From NCBI GenBank assembly GCA_029259635.1, contig JAJDEU010000028.1, positions 1 to 64,000 of the forward strand: DNA of 64,000 nt. Reading direction: 5' to 3'. This DNA comes from Planctomycetota bacterium (GTDB taxonomy: Bacteria > Planctomycetota > UBA1135 > GCA-002686595). Below the pieces are notes generated by a model. That model searched no databases. It was not told the DNA's origin and saw only the letters and a list, made by a program, of their open reading frames with translations. Below, one piece after another: positions 24,858 to 34,438 of this stretch (its first letter is position 1; every line of letters begins with the position of its first letter). The translations under genes were made by a program, and so were the position numbers.

Positions 24858-26593
24858 CGGTCCAGTCCGCGGATCGCAAAGATGCAGCCCGCCGCAACCA
24901 GCAGCAACGAGATCAAAACGCCCGGATAGAGCGGAGTCTGGAGCCGATCGCGCAGGTCGATCCAAGCCACGTGACGAAAGCCTTGGTGGCGCTCCTTGGC
25001 GGGTTCGACCGAGGGGCTCTCGGATCTATTAACGATGATCCTATCCGGGTCGAGGCCTTCCGAGGCGGAGATCCACTCGCTGCGGTCGGCCAAGAAGATC
25101 GTATCGATGGGAAACACCTCGCCTTGCCCAGCCAAGCGGTGCCGGAGAATTCGCCAGCTTGCCCACGGTTCAGCAAGGCCGAGAGACCAGTGTGCTTTCC
25201 GGTAGAGGAACTCGGAGTCTGGGGCACGATAAGACGCGGACACGGAATCGGCGCCGAAGGCATTGCCCATCAACTCTTGGTAGGTCCCGCTGCCCGTCAA
25301 GACCCCGGAGAGGTTGGTGATGAGCCCGAACACACAGAGCGCGTGAGTCCACCGGCGAGTCCAATCCTTCCGCGAGAGGCGGTCGAGGGCGAGCGCAACC
25401 CCGAGCCAAAGGAAGGGCATGGCGGGCAACAACCGTCCCGGACCGAAGCCCCAGGATTCGGTCTCCTCGAGCGGCGCTTGCGAGACCCACAGGATCGGCA
25501 CGCTGACCAGAACGACGCAAACCGGCCATAGTCGCCCACCTTGCCGAAAGCCGTAGGCGAGACCGACCGGCGCAATGAGAACGAGCGGAGCCAGCCAGAG
25601 CAGTCCGCGTCCGGGAGCCAAGAGAGAGAGCGCTAAATCCGAGAGTGGACGGGTGGAGCCGACTGCGAAGAGCTCTCCGGCAACCCCGGAGATAGAACCG
25701 GATCGGGCTTGGTTCGCGACGGCGGTGAGAGCAATCGCGAACAGCAAGGGAAGCATCATCCACAGCGTGTCCACCCAGTGCCCAATGCGCCAGGTCTGGC
25801 GCAGAAAGAGCGCATGTCGGGCGAGCCCACGATAGCCAGCAAAGATGGCCATCACCGTCGCGATATATAGGATCAGGATGGCTGGCCAAATCTCTGGCCG
25901 AGTGAGGAAGGTCATCCCCTGCGAGATCCCGATGAAGACCAAGTCGGTTCGGCGCGGACGGCGCAGTCGCTCGAAGCGTTCGCGCGCTCTCAGCAAGAGG
26001 TGAAAGGCGAGGAACAGGAAGAACGCGACCTGAATCTCGGTGGACGAGCTGCGAGCCTGTGGCCAGACAAAGCTGCAGAGGATGAAGACCAAGCCGCTGA
26101 GCCACGCGTGCTTGCGACCGACACCGATACGCCGCGCGGAGAGCACCACCAGCCACGCGGTAATCGCTGCCAGGAGCGAGTTCTTCCAACCGACGAAGAG
26201 GTGCGCCAGGTACTCACTCTGCTCGACGGGAAGCGAATTCGCGTGACGCGCTTCCAAGTTTTCGAGCCCCGTCGCAAGCAGAACTCCGGTCCAGTAGAGC
26301 GGTATGGAGGCGATCGAAGCTCCGAGCGGGCGGGTCGAACGAAACTGGCCCGGAGAGGGCTGCCACAAGAGGTTGTCATCCGCTATCAAGCGAGCGGCTT
26401 CCGGCGTGCCTTCGAGGTTGCCCGAGTTGAGCCGCGCAAGCGAACGCGTCGTCTGATAGTCGAGCTCGGCCTCTCGGTTATCGGAGAGCCCGCCAAAACT
26501 CAGAGTGAGCAGTCCGAGGAGAATCAAGAACGCCGACTGCGCGCAGATACTATCCCCCGAACGGACGGCTGCGATTCGAACGAAGGGGCTCAT
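24845..26593 (-). CDS. Polytopic membrane protein, GT-C glycosyltransferase-like
   Basis: This 582-residue protein has about ten transmembrane helices. An early luminal or periplasmic loop carries DNREAELDYQTTRSLARL, a position where GT-C glycosyltransferases place acidic catalytic residues (D at about residue 40). The C-terminal portion has another soluble stretch (about residues 430-550) before a final anchor. This suits a lipid-linked-sugar transferase, but no substrate can be named. The ATG overlaps the stop of the upstream gene (ATGA), so the two are translationally coupled. The last codons run into the tandem repeat array. Confidence 0.72.
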   Translation of the reverse strand: MSPFVRIAAVRSGDSICAQSAFLILLGLLTLSFGGLSDNREAELDYQTTRSLARLNSGNLEGTPEAARLIADDNLLWQPSPGQFRSTRPLGASIASIPLYWTGVLLATGLENLEARHANSLPVEQSEYLAHLFVGWKNSLLAAITAWLVVLSARRIGVGRKHAWLSGLVFILCSFVWPQARSSSTEIQVAFFLFLAFHLLLRARERFERLRRPRRTDLVFIGISQGMTFLTRPEIWPAILILYIATVMAIFAGYRGLARHALFLRQTWRIGHWVDTLWMMLPLLFAIALTAVANQARSGSISGVAGELFAVGSTRPLSDLALSLLAPGRGLLWLAPLVLIAPVGLAYGFRQGGRLWPVCVVLVSVPILWVSQAPLEETESWGFGPGRLLPAMPFLWLGVALALDRLSRKDWTRRWTHALCVFGLITNLSGVLTGSGTYQELMGNAFGADSVSASYRAPDSEFLYRKAHWSLGLAEPWASWRILRHRLAGQGEVFPIDTIFLADRSEWISASEGLDPDRIIVNRSESPSVEPAKERHQGFRHVAWIDLRDRLQTPLYPGVLISLLLVAAGCIFAIRGLDRALP

Positions 26594-28722
26594 CGTTTCT
26601 CCCCTTTCAGTTCCGCCGCGAGGCTCCGAGGCCAAGCGAAAACCGATGATGCACCGACACGCTTGACTTCTTCATAGCCTGCCGCCTCGACGATCGAATC
26701 GATCCGGGGGTGAGCATTCCGATCGGATGAAGTAATCAAGAGCAGGCCGGGCCCGGTGCCGTGCAGCAACTCTACTTTTGCAGGAGAGAGTTCGCCACCA
26801 CCGAGGTATAGCAGCCAGAGGACGCGCATGCGCGCTTCCCAGCCCGGCGTCGCCTGCGCGAGCACCTGCGACGGTCGATCAACGAAGAGCGACATCCCGG
26901 TGAACGGCGCCGCCTCGTGCCCCTGCAAGTTGAGAGTCGGATTCGTAAACGCGTGGGCGCCTGGCCCGTACACCGGCGCCGTGTCTCGAAGACAATTCAC
27001 AATCAGAACAGCGTCGTTCCTTCCGCTGAGCCGCAGCTCCGAAAGCCATCGGTAGAGCGACTCCAACTCGAACGGCTCGCCGCTCTGGCTCGGTGAAGCT
27101 TGGGGGTAAATCGCGAGCGGCTCTTCGGCAAGTGGAAGGTCTTGATTGGAGAGCGCGTAGTAGCTCGCGAAACCCAGCCCGTTTCCGACTCCGCCCCCAA
27201 CCAATAAGAGTGCGAGGAGCACGCGCCCTGCGAAGCGCGCCCACTTGCCGTGAGCAAAGAGCTCGACCAATCCGCCGGCGGCCAGCAGAGCCAGGGGAAT
27301 CGCGGCGAGTCGGATCAGCTTGTACTGATTGTCGTAGGGCAACACGACGACCAGGTGCAGCACGAGCGGCAGAGCGGAAGCGAGGGCGAGCAAGCCGAGC
27401 GCTCGACGTCGCGCATCCTCCTCGATGTTCGCCGCACTGCTCTTTCGAACCAGGAGCACGAGCGCGGGCACAGCCAAGAGCAGAATCGGCGCGACGGTCC
27501 CCCACAAGACTCCATCCCGCCAGGCGAACTCGATGGACTCTCCGGCGTAGTGCTCGCCCGCACGAAGGACCAGCCACGCGCCGGGCAGCGCCCACAGAAC
27601 GAACGCAACCAAGAAGCGCATGCGGGCACCCTTCGAGATGAGGAGCGCGGAAGTCAGCGTGCTCCCGATCCCAACCGCGCCGACGATGGGATTCACGGCG
27701 AAGGCCGCTCCATTCAGAGCGGCAGCCGCTCCCACCCAGGGTTTCGCGGCGCCCCGAATCGCGTGCACCGCGCACATCAAACCGCCTGCGAACAGAGCGA
27801 GCGCTGTCGGATAGGAGGACAGGTTTCCGAATTTCGAAAAGCCAAAGGCGAGCCGCGGGTCCCAGGCTCCGACGGTGAGGCGCAGCGAGTCCAAGACTTC
27901 CAAGCTGGTTGTCGGCGCGGTCCAGCTGCGCGAGTGAAAGAGCCAGACCAAGCCCCCCATCGCATTGAGACCCAACAAGGCGAGCACGACTCCAAGCCGC
28001 TCGCGCTTGCCGCTCCCGAAACAAGGCGCCGCGGTGAAAAAGAAGACGACCGGCAAGACCATGACCGCCCAGAGGTTGGTGAGCGAGAGAGCCAGCGTCG
28101 GCGCGATCGACAGTGCGCGTGAGAACAGAGCGCCGATCGCGTGCCAGAACCAGTAGTAGCCGAGCTCCTCACCCGCCATCCAGGGATGGCCGGGCGGCAC
28201 GGCGCGATCTACGGCGAGCACGAGCCCCGAATGCAGTAGGCCGTGATAGGAAGCGCGCGGCGCACTGCCGCGAAACAACAAGAGCCAGACCGCCGCGCCG
28301 GCGAGCAGACCGAGGCCAAGCGCAAACCAGGCGGTGCGGCCGAGGCGCTGGTGCTTCAACGCGCGGCCCATGCCGAAGGGTTGAAGGATTCCGAGGATGA
28401 AAAAACAGCCGGCGACCGATTGGTCGGCGGGAAGCATCAGGTGCAAAGCGAGATAGATCGAAGTGGCGAAGACCGGCGAGAGGAGCGCGGAGACGGTCAG
28501 CACTTTGAAGAGCGAGGGCGCAGGCGGCGAGACGCGCAGGACGAGCGGCAGAGCGCCGACGAAAAAGAACAGGAGCACGCCGGGAATCCGGGCGAGCGAC
28601 GGGGGCAACACGCTCAGGCTCGCGAGCGCGCCGAGAACACCGAGCGCGCTGAGCACGAGGCAGAGCGGGTTGAGCAAAATCGTCTTCGCCTCGCCTTCGC
28701 GAGGACTCAGTTCCTCACTCAT
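26590..28722 (-). CDS. Polytopic membrane protein with a DUF2298-like segment
   Basis: This 710-residue protein has about 14 membrane helices. The stretch VPPGHPWMAGEELGYYWFW followed by HAIGAL resembles the conserved PPxDPWFxGxxxxYYYFGH region of DUF2298 (Chlor_Arch_YYY) membrane proteins, which look like GT-C transferases. The C-terminal 180 residues are soluble and end in a small alpha/beta-like region. A role in cell-surface glycan or lipid glycosylation is inferred from this and from its neighbours. It overlaps the genes on both sides by four bases, so three genes form one unit. Confidence 0.7.
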   Translation of the reverse strand: MSEELSPREGEAKTILLNPLCLVLSALGVLGALASLSVLPPSLARIPGVLLFFFVGALPLVLRVSPPAPSLFKVLTVSALLSPVFATSIYLALHLMLPADQSVAGCFFILGILQPFGMGRALKHQRLGRTAWFALGLGLLAGAAVWLLLFRGSAPRASYHGLLHSGLVLAVDRAVPPGHPWMAGEELGYYWFWHAIGALFSRALSIAPTLALSLTNLWAVMVLPVVFFFTAAPCFGSGKRERLGVVLALLGLNAMGGLVWLFHSRSWTAPTTSLEVLDSLRLTVGAWDPRLAFGFSKFGNLSSYPTALALFAGGLMCAVHAIRGAAKPWVGAAAALNGAAFAVNPIVGAVGIGSTLTSALLISKGARMRFLVAFVLWALPGAWLVLRAGEHYAGESIEFAWRDGVLWGTVAPILLLAVPALVLLVRKSSAANIEEDARRRALGLLALASALPLVLHLVVVLPYDNQYKLIRLAAIPLALLAAGGLVELFAHGKWARFAGRVLLALLLVGGGVGNGLGFASYYALSNQDLPLAEEPLAIYPQASPSQSGEPFELESLYRWLSELRLSGRNDAVLIVNCLRDTAPVYGPGAHAFTNPTLNLQGHEAAPFTGMSLFVDRPSQVLAQATPGWEARMRVLWLLYLGGGELSPAKVELLHGTGPGLLLITSSDRNAHPRIDSIVEAAGYEEVKRVGASSVFAWPRSLAAELKGEKR

Positions 28723-30329
28723 TCGCCGGCCGCTCCCTCCGGAGGAGTGCTCGATGGATTCGGCTCATCCGAGCCAGACTCGCGCGGATCGGGTTCCTGT
28801 ACTTCGAAGTAGCCGAGCTTCTCCAACTCTCGCCGTCGCTCCGGCGAGATCTCACCGTTCGCCGTGCAAATCGGATTCAGCTTCGACACCCAAGTCCGCA
28901 GCCGCTCCTCCAACTGCGCTCCGATCTCTGGATGCTGATCGAGCACATCGCGCAACTGGAACGGATCCATCCGCACGTTGTAGAGCGCCCGTTCGGCAAT
29001 CGGGTAGGCCCCCGCTGGCGGATCCGTCGGCTCAACTCGATCGGGATTCCAGACGTAGCGCCAGTCCTCCGTTCGAATGGAAAAAATCTGATCCTGCCAG
29101 ACGGCGAAAGCCGCGCGCGGTTCGATGGGCCGATCATCGAGCAGCGGCAAGAGCGAACGACCGCGCACGCCGCTCGGAATCGGAAGCTCAAACCAATCGA
29201 GCAGTGTGGGCATCAAGTCTTGGAGTTCGACGATCTCCCCCATCACACGTCGCGCGGTCAAGCTCTCGGGATGGCGAAAGAACAGAGGCACGTGCAGAAC
29301 GGTGTCGTAGAGCGACTTGGAATGTGCCCAATAGTCGCCGCGTTGATGGAGCTCTTCACCGTGATCCGCGGCGAAGATCAAGAGGCAATCGTCGAGGACG
29401 TTGACGGGCTGAGCGCTGAGTTCGCCCGAGAGAACTTCGACGAACAGCGAGATCAAATGATCGGCGCGTGCGACTTCGCCGTCGTAGAGCGCGCGCACGT
29501 GTTCGATGTCCGTGCGCGAGAGCGACACCGCATTGCGATAGGCGTCATCGAGAAACTCGCGTGAGCCGTTCGCAGTTCCGGCGTAGTTCGGATTGGTAAA
29601 GAGCAGCCGGTAGTCGATGCCTTCGAGCGGCTCGGGTTCGTAGGGCATGTGTGGCCCCATCAAGTGCAGCCACAGAAAGAACGGCGCTCCGCTCCCCAGG
29701 TCTCGCGCGCGCAGCCAGGCGGTGGCTTTCGTGACCACTTCCAGGTCGCGTTCCGAACCGTAGCTCGTGTCCAACGAATCGAAGCCGCGCTCGATTCCGG
29801 AGCGATTCGCGAGTAGCGGATTGGCGGTGAAGGCCGCCGTGTCAAAGCCCGCTTGAGAGAAGCTCGCGGCCAAGGTGGGCACGCTGTCACACAGAGTGTT
29901 TCCGTTGTCGATCGAGCCGTGCTCCATCGGAGGGCGACCGGTGAAGACGGTCGCCATGGATGGGAAGGTCATACCGCGCGGTGCGAAAGCGCGAGCGAAG
30001 AGGACGCCCTCATTGGCGAGCTGGTCGAGGCTGCGTCGGCCGCTGTCCGTGCTGAGGCCAGCGGCTGCGACGCCAGCCAGATCGGTCGTGGCGCGCGAGT
30101 GCCCCCAGGACGACATGCGGCTGGCGCTGAGCGTATCGACGGTGATGAGCACGACGTGGCGCGGTGGAACACCCTCGCGCCCCGAGCCGGAGCAGCTCGC
30201 CAAGTACAACACGGCTCCGCCGCTCACCAGCCCGATGAGCCGTCGAACCCGCCCCGACGTCGACGCCCCTGGCGATTCCCCGCTCGGCTTCCCCGCAAGC
30301 TTCGTGACCCAAGACAACATGCGCGGCAT
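28719..30329 (-). CDS. Sulfatase-like lipoprotein with Thr at the nucleophile position
   Basis: This 536-residue member of the alkaline phosphatase/sulfatase superfamily has a signal ending in the lipobox YLASC. Metal-site motifs are LITVDTLSA near the N terminus and FAADHGEELHQRG. The nucleophile region reads GMTFPSMATVFTG: Thr (T121) stands where sulfatases have Cys or Ser, and the following Arg of the CxPxR signature is missing. Formylglycine cannot form, so a phosphodiesterase, phosphatase or phosphotransferase is more likely than a true sulfatase. It overlaps the downstream membrane protein. The start may be 30329 or 30320. Confidence 0.85.
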   Translation of the reverse strand: MPRMLSWVTKLAGKPSGESPGASTSGRVRRLIGLVSGGAVLYLASCSGSGREGVPPRHVVLITVDTLSASRMSSWGHSRATTDLAGVAAAGLSTDSGRRSLDQLANEGVLFARAFAPRGMTFPSMATVFTGRPPMEHGSIDNGNTLCDSVPTLAASFSQAGFDTAAFTANPLLANRSGIERGFDSLDTSYGSERDLEVVTKATAWLRARDLGSGAPFFLWLHLMGPHMPYEPEPLEGIDYRLLFTNPNYAGTANGSREFLDDAYRNAVSLSRTDIEHVRALYDGEVARADHLISLFVEVLSGELSAQPVNVLDDCLLIFAADHGEELHQRGDYWAHSKSLYDTVLHVPLFFRHPESLTARRVMGEIVELQDLMPTLLDWFELPIPSGVRGRSLLPLLDDRPIEPRAAFAVWQDQIFSIRTEDWRYVWNPDRVEPTDPPAGAYPIAERALYNVRMDPFQLRDVLDQHPEIGAQLEERLRTWVSKLNPICTANGEISPERRRELEKLGYFEVQEPDPRESGSDEPNPSSTPPEGAAGE

Positions 30330-30425
30330 TCTACGTGCCGAGGCGCGCCGAAACCCGCCCCGGTCTTGGACATGTCGCCCCCCGAAACCAACCCGGCCAC
30401 CCGCTCGGACGTACAGGACGCTCGA

Positions 30426-32309
30426 ATGTCCACGCGCCTCATCGACCTCCTCCGCGATCGGGGCCTCTGGGCCGTTCTGGTCGTCGCCGCCGTGGTGCGA
30501 GTGGTCATCGGCTTTGACCTGTGGTTCTCCGACCCGCTCGCTCGGGTCCCGCTCTCCGACCCGGACTACTACCACGCTTGGGCCAGCGCCCTCGCCGCCG
30601 GGGAAAATTTCCGAGAACACTCGCCCTACTGGCTGCCGCCGCTCTATCCCTGGACGCTCGGTCTCTTCTTCCGCCTCGCCGGTCCTCTGATCGGCGCCAC
30701 GCTCATCGCGCAAGCCCTGCTCGGTCTGCTCTCGACAGCTCTGCTCTTTTTGCTCTCTCATCGCGTCGCCGGCCGCCGCGCCGCCATCGCCGCGGGCCTG
30801 CTCTGGACCCTGTACGCACCGGTCATCTTTTTTGAGAGCCGCTTGCTGCCGGTCAATCTCGCAATCCCGCTCTCGCTCCTCGCTCTCCATGTTTTAGTTC
30901 GCTACGAGCATCGACTCGCGACTCCGAAGGAGAGCGGGCTTCGCAAGCCCGGCCTCGCCCTCCCCGCCCTCGCCGGAGTCATTCTCGGCTTCGCCTCTAT
31001 GGCGCGTCCCAACCTCCTGCTCGCCGCGCCCGCGATCGTCGCCTCGCTCTTCCTTTTCCGGCGGACTCTTCGGCCCACCATCGCGGGAGCGGCGGCGCTG
31101 CTCCTCGGTCTCTTAATCGGAATCGCGCCGAGCCTCGCGGAAAACTTCTCACGCAGCGGCGACCTCATCCCCGTCACCGCGAACGGCGGCATCAACTTTT
31201 GGTTCGGGAATAATGAAGCCGCTCACGGAACTTTCCATGCGCCGTCACCGGAGTGGGGATCCATCGGAACTCAACGAGACGTCTCGGTCGCGATCGCGAC
31301 GGAAGCTCTCGGACTTCAAGAACCGGTGAGCGAGAGCGTCGCTTCCGCGTGGTGGTTTGCGCGCGGACGCCAATACCTGATCGATTCGCCTCTCTCCGCT
31401 CTGCGTCTGTGGGGCCTAAAACTAGCCGACACGATTTCCTCTACCGAGTTCGGCATTCAGTACTTCCCCGCGGCTATCCGCAGGCTGGCGCCCAGTCTCT
31501 GGATCGGAGCGCTGCCGTTCGGACTTCTCCTCGCCCTCGGCGTGCTCGGTCTTCACGATCCAAAGCGAGCGGTTTCTCACGGCCGCGCGGTGCTCTTCGG
31601 TTGGCTCTTCGCGGGCTTGCTCGCGTCGCTGCTCTACTTCACCTACTCGCGTTTTCGCCTTCCGATCCTCGTCGCCTGGATGCCTTTTACGGGACGAGGA
31701 GCGATCGTCTTACTCGACGCCCTTCGCTCGCGGGTCGCCCTTCCCGCTGGTCGAGTCGCCGCAGCCGTCGCGCTACTCGTGCTCTCCTTCATTCCGTTCG
31801 AGGGAGAGTATCCGCGCCAGCTCGAAGCCAACACGCTGGTCGACGCAGGGCTTGCCGCAGAGAGCCTCGGCGATTCCGACCGCGCCCTCGAGCTGTTTCG
31901 CGATTCGCTGGAGTTGGTTCCCGTCAATCCGCGCGCCATGGTCGAGGTGGCGAAGAACCAAGAAGCACGCGGCGACCATGCTGCGGCATTTATCGCGTTT
32001 CAGTCGGCCTGGGAGATGCCCGGCGACTACCCGCCCGCACGCCTCTATTTTTGCCGCTTGCTCCTGGGTTCGGAAACACTCTCGCAGCGTGATCCGGCCC
32101 GAGCGGTTCAAGTGTTGCGCCGAGCGCTCGGGCGAGAATCGCGTGCGGACTTAGACACGAGAATCATGCTCGCAACGGCACTGATCGACTATCCGGAATT
32201 CAGCGAGGCTCCGGACGAAGCGCGAACGCTGGTCAACGAGGTCCTGAAGCTCGACGCCGATCACCCCGCGGCCCGCGGCGTCCTTCGCTACCTCGACGAG
32301 AACCTCTAG
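30426..32309 (+). CDS. GT-C glycosyltransferase-like membrane protein with TPR tail
   Basis: This protein of about 627 residues has roughly 11 transmembrane helices resembling the PMT_2/ArnT-type glycosyltransferases, with acidic residues in the first loop (PLSDPDYYHAWASAL) as expected for a lipid-linked sugar donor site. The last 170 residues, from about EANTLVDAGLAAESLGDSD, form helical TPR-like repeats. The start is either ATG 30426 (MSTRLIDLL), chosen here, or 30372, which adds 18 residues. It is divergent from the sulfatase-like lipoprotein, and its stop overlaps the cutA stop. Confidence 0.78.
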   Translation: MSTRLIDLLRDRGLWAVLVVAAVVRVVIGFDLWFSDPLARVPLSDPDYYHAWASALAAGENFREHSPYWLPPLYPWTLGLFFRLAGPLIGATLIAQALLGLLSTALLFLLSHRVAGRRAAIAAGLLWTLYAPVIFFESRLLPVNLAIPLSLLALHVLVRYEHRLATPKESGLRKPGLALPALAGVILGFASMARPNLLLAAPAIVASLFLFRRTLRPTIAGAAALLLGLLIGIAPSLAENFSRSGDLIPVTANGGINFWFGNNEAAHGTFHAPSPEWGSIGTQRDVSVAIATEALGLQEPVSESVASAWWFARGRQYLIDSPLSALRLWGLKLADTISSTEFGIQYFPAAIRRLAPSLWIGALPFGLLLALGVLGLHDPKRAVSHGRAVLFGWLFAGLLASLLYFTYSRFRLPILVAWMPFTGRGAIVLLDALRSRVALPAGRVAAAVALLVLSFIPFEGEYPRQLEANTLVDAGLAAESLGDSDRALELFRDSLELVPVNPRAMVEVAKNQEARGDHAAAFIAFQSAWEMPGDYPPARLYFCRLLLGSETLSQRDPARAVQVLRRALGRESRADLDTRIMLATALIDYPEFSEAPDEARTLVNEVLKLDADHPAARGVLRYLDENL

Positions 32310-32635
32310 CCGCCGGTCGGCCCCAGCTCCCCGAGCAGCCAAGCGTTGTACTTGGACTCCACCATTTCCGGGGCGAGTGCGATAAATTCGGGCACCTCGA
32401 AGGGGTGTTGAGCGGAGACCCACTCCTCGGCGAGCGACAATTTCTCGTCCGTGGTCTTCAGGACCATCAGCACTTCAGCGGACTCTTCGACGGCTCCTTG
32501 CCAGCGGTAGATACTCCGCACCCCGCCGATCAGATTGACGCAGGCCGCGAGCCGCGCCTCGACCAAGCCACGCGCCAACCGCTCGGCAGTTTCGGAGTCC
32601 GGAGCGGTCACGAACACGATTCGCACTTCAGCCAT
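32306..32635 (-). CDS. cutA: CutA family divalent-cation tolerance protein
   Basis: This 109-residue protein belongs to the CutA1 family, small trimeric alpha/beta proteins related to PII and linked in E. coli to copper tolerance, though their true role is unclear. The typical segments are FVTAPDSETAERLARGLVE, ARLAACVNLIGG, SIYRWQG, and LKTTDEKLSLAEE with HPFEVPEF near the end. The ATG giving MAEVRIVFVT was chosen. It converges on the GT-C-like gene, with the two stop codons overlapping by four bases. Confidence 0.94.
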   Translation of the reverse strand: MAEVRIVFVTAPDSETAERLARGLVEARLAACVNLIGGVRSIYRWQGAVEESAEVLMVLKTTDEKLSLAEEWVSAQHPFEVPEFIALAPEMVESKYNAWLLGELGPTGG

Positions 32636-32705
32636 GCCCCAAATTCTACCGTGACCCGCCGGTCGCCTCTCGCGCAACCGCGGGCTCCCGCTACAATTCC
32701 GCGCA

Positions 32706-33632
32706 GTGTCCACCGCCCATCCCCCTCATCGACCATCGCTCCTGGAGCGAATGGTACTCGCCGGCCTCAGCATCTTGCCGAGCGCCGCCATGCGCCCCTT
32801 CGCAGCGCGCTACTTCGCCGGCGAAGAGCTGAGCGATGCTGTCGCAAAGCTGCGCGAGCTCGGCGCAAAAGGACACACGGGAATCCTCGATATTCTCGGC
32901 GAGAACGTCACGACGGAGGTCGAGGCTCGCGGCGTCCTTGCCGACTATATCGTGGCCGCGAAGAGCGTGAAGGAGAACGGACTCGAAGCCTACATCTCCG
33001 TTAAACCCACGCACTTTGGTCTCACGATTTCTACCGAGCTGGCGCTTGAACTCTACGACCAACTCGCCAGCGCATGTTCCGAGCTCGGCATCTTCCTGCG
33101 GGTCGAGATGGAAGATCATCCGACGATCGACGCGACGCTCGAAATTTTCGAGGCTTTGCGCAAGCGACATGACAACGTCGGCCTCGTTTTGCAATCGCGC
33201 CTCTTCCGAACGCCTGCCGATATCGAACGCCTTGCGCCCGGCCCGCTCCACATTCGACTCGTCAAGGGCATCTACCTCGAGCCTGCTGAGATCGCCTTCA
33301 CCGGTGTCGAGGACATTCGCCGCGCTTTCTTCGAAGTGGCCAAGCAGCTCTTCGAGCGCGGCGCCTTCGTCTCGCTCGCCACCCACGACGACATTCTCAG
33401 CGCCGAGCTCGAACAACTGATTCAACGCGAAGAGCTAGGAAGCGATCGCTACGAGTTCCAGGTGTTGCTCGGTGTTCGCGAAGCCCTCTGGGCCGTGTGG
33501 CAAAAAGCCGGACACCCCGTTCGTGTCTACGTCCCCTTCGGTCGAAACTGGCGCGCCTATAGCCTTCGACGCTTGGGAAAGAATCCCGAGCTCCTGCGCG
33601 CTATCGTCAAGAACACCTTCCGAAGAGGTTAG
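32706..33632 (+). CDS. Monofunctional proline dehydrogenase
   Basis: This 308-residue flavoenzyme oxidises proline to pyrroline-5-carboxylate, passing electrons to quinones. The length matches the short PRODH type found in Gram-positives, Deinococcus and others, not the large PutA fusion. Barrel segments such as EMEDHPTIDATLEIFEAL, IRLVKGIYLEP and the end motif VRVYVPFGRNWRAYSLRR, which binds substrate, are present. A GTG start was chosen. No P5C dehydrogenase is nearby; the aldehyde dehydrogenase at 13.5 kb is a different subfamily. Confidence 0.94.
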   Translation: MSTAHPPHRPSLLERMVLAGLSILPSAAMRPFAARYFAGEELSDAVAKLRELGAKGHTGILDILGENVTTEVEARGVLADYIVAAKSVKENGLEAYISVKPTHFGLTISTELALELYDQLASACSELGIFLRVEMEDHPTIDATLEIFEALRKRHDNVGLVLQSRLFRTPADIERLAPGPLHIRLVKGIYLEPAEIAFTGVEDIRRAFFEVAKQLFERGAFVSLATHDDILSAELEQLIQREELGSDRYEFQVLLGVREALWAVWQKAGHPVRVYVPFGRNWRAYSLRRLGKNPELLRAIVKNTFRRG

Positions 33633-33676
33633 GCGCCTAGAACTGCGCGCTGATCCAGCTTCGCGCGTTCGCCGAT

Positions 33677-34438
33677 CTACTTGCCGACCTCGAGCCGACG
33701 CGCGAGAATTTCGCTTAACTCGCCCGTCTCGTAGATCTTCTGCTGGGTTGTGCGGTAGTCGTAAGCGACTCGATGCCAAGTCACTTGGTCATCTTCGAGC
33801 ACGGCATAGCAGGCTCGGTTATCCCCATCACGCGGCTGACCGGTGGAACCGACGTTGATGAAGAACTTTTCGCCCGCGGGCAGCGGCAGGGTCAGAGTAT
33901 CGGCGCCGTTCAAGCTCTGAAAACGCAGCTTCTCGTCGTGCAAGCCGGGGTGGTGTGTGTGCCCGGCAACGGCGATTCCATCGAAGGAAGCGAAGACCGC
34001 GCGCAACTTCTCGGGGTTGAGAATGCCATCGGTGTTGAGCACGTACTCGCGCACCGGATTGCGCGGAGATCCGTGCACGAACAGAAATCGTCCTTCGCGA
34101 TACTTCACCGGTAAGTCGGCCAGCCAACTCCAGCGGGACTTTTTCTCCGATGAGCTCCACCAGTGCGGAGCCATCCGGCGGCGCGTGTACTCGACGGCGC
34201 CGCGCGCGTGGGAGTTGAAGTCCGAAGCACCGTGAAATAGCGCCTCGTCATGGTTACCCATCAAGCACCAGCTCGCGTGGCCACGAACAAAGTCGACGCA
34301 AAACTCCGGCTCGGGGCCGTAGCCGATGACGTCTCCCAAGCACGCGATCTCCTCGACGCCAATCGACTGAATGTGATCGAAGACCGCCTCGAGAGCTTCG
34401 CGGTTCGAGTGCAGGTCACTGATGAGAGCGATCTTCAT
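33677..34438 (-). CDS. Calcineurin-like metallophosphoesterase
   Basis: This 253-residue phosphoesterase has the complete dimetal set: SDLHSN at the start, GDVIGYG, MGNHDEA, VHGSP, and GHTHHPG. It resembles the YfcE/DNA-repair-exonuclease-like single-domain group of unknown substrate. No signal peptide is present. It overlaps the preceding DHH gene by the ATGA junction, so the two are coupled. The shared theme with NrnA is hydrolysis of nucleotide phosphates, but this is only suggestive. Confidence 0.9.
   Translation of the reverse strand: MKIALISDLHSNREALEAVFDHIQSIGVEEIACLGDVIGYGPEPEFCVDFVRGHASWCLMGNHDEALFHGASDFNSHARGAVEYTRRRMAPHWWSSSEKKSRWSWLADLPVKYREGRFLFVHGSPRNPVREYVLNTDGILNPEKLRAVFASFDGIAVAGHTHHPGLHDEKLRFQSLNGADTLTLPLPAGEKFFINVGSTGQPRDGDNRACYAVLEDDQVTWHRVAYDYRTTQQKIYETGELSEILARRLEVGK

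Noticed and set aside
28719-30329. True formylglycine-dependent sulfatase
   Set aside because: The nucleophile position is Thr and the conserved Arg is missing.
30330-30890. N-terminal extension of the sulfatase-like gene
   Set aside because: The extra 180 residues are highly charged and repetitive, and they overlap the divergent membrane protein gene. The signal peptide starts at 30329 or 30320.
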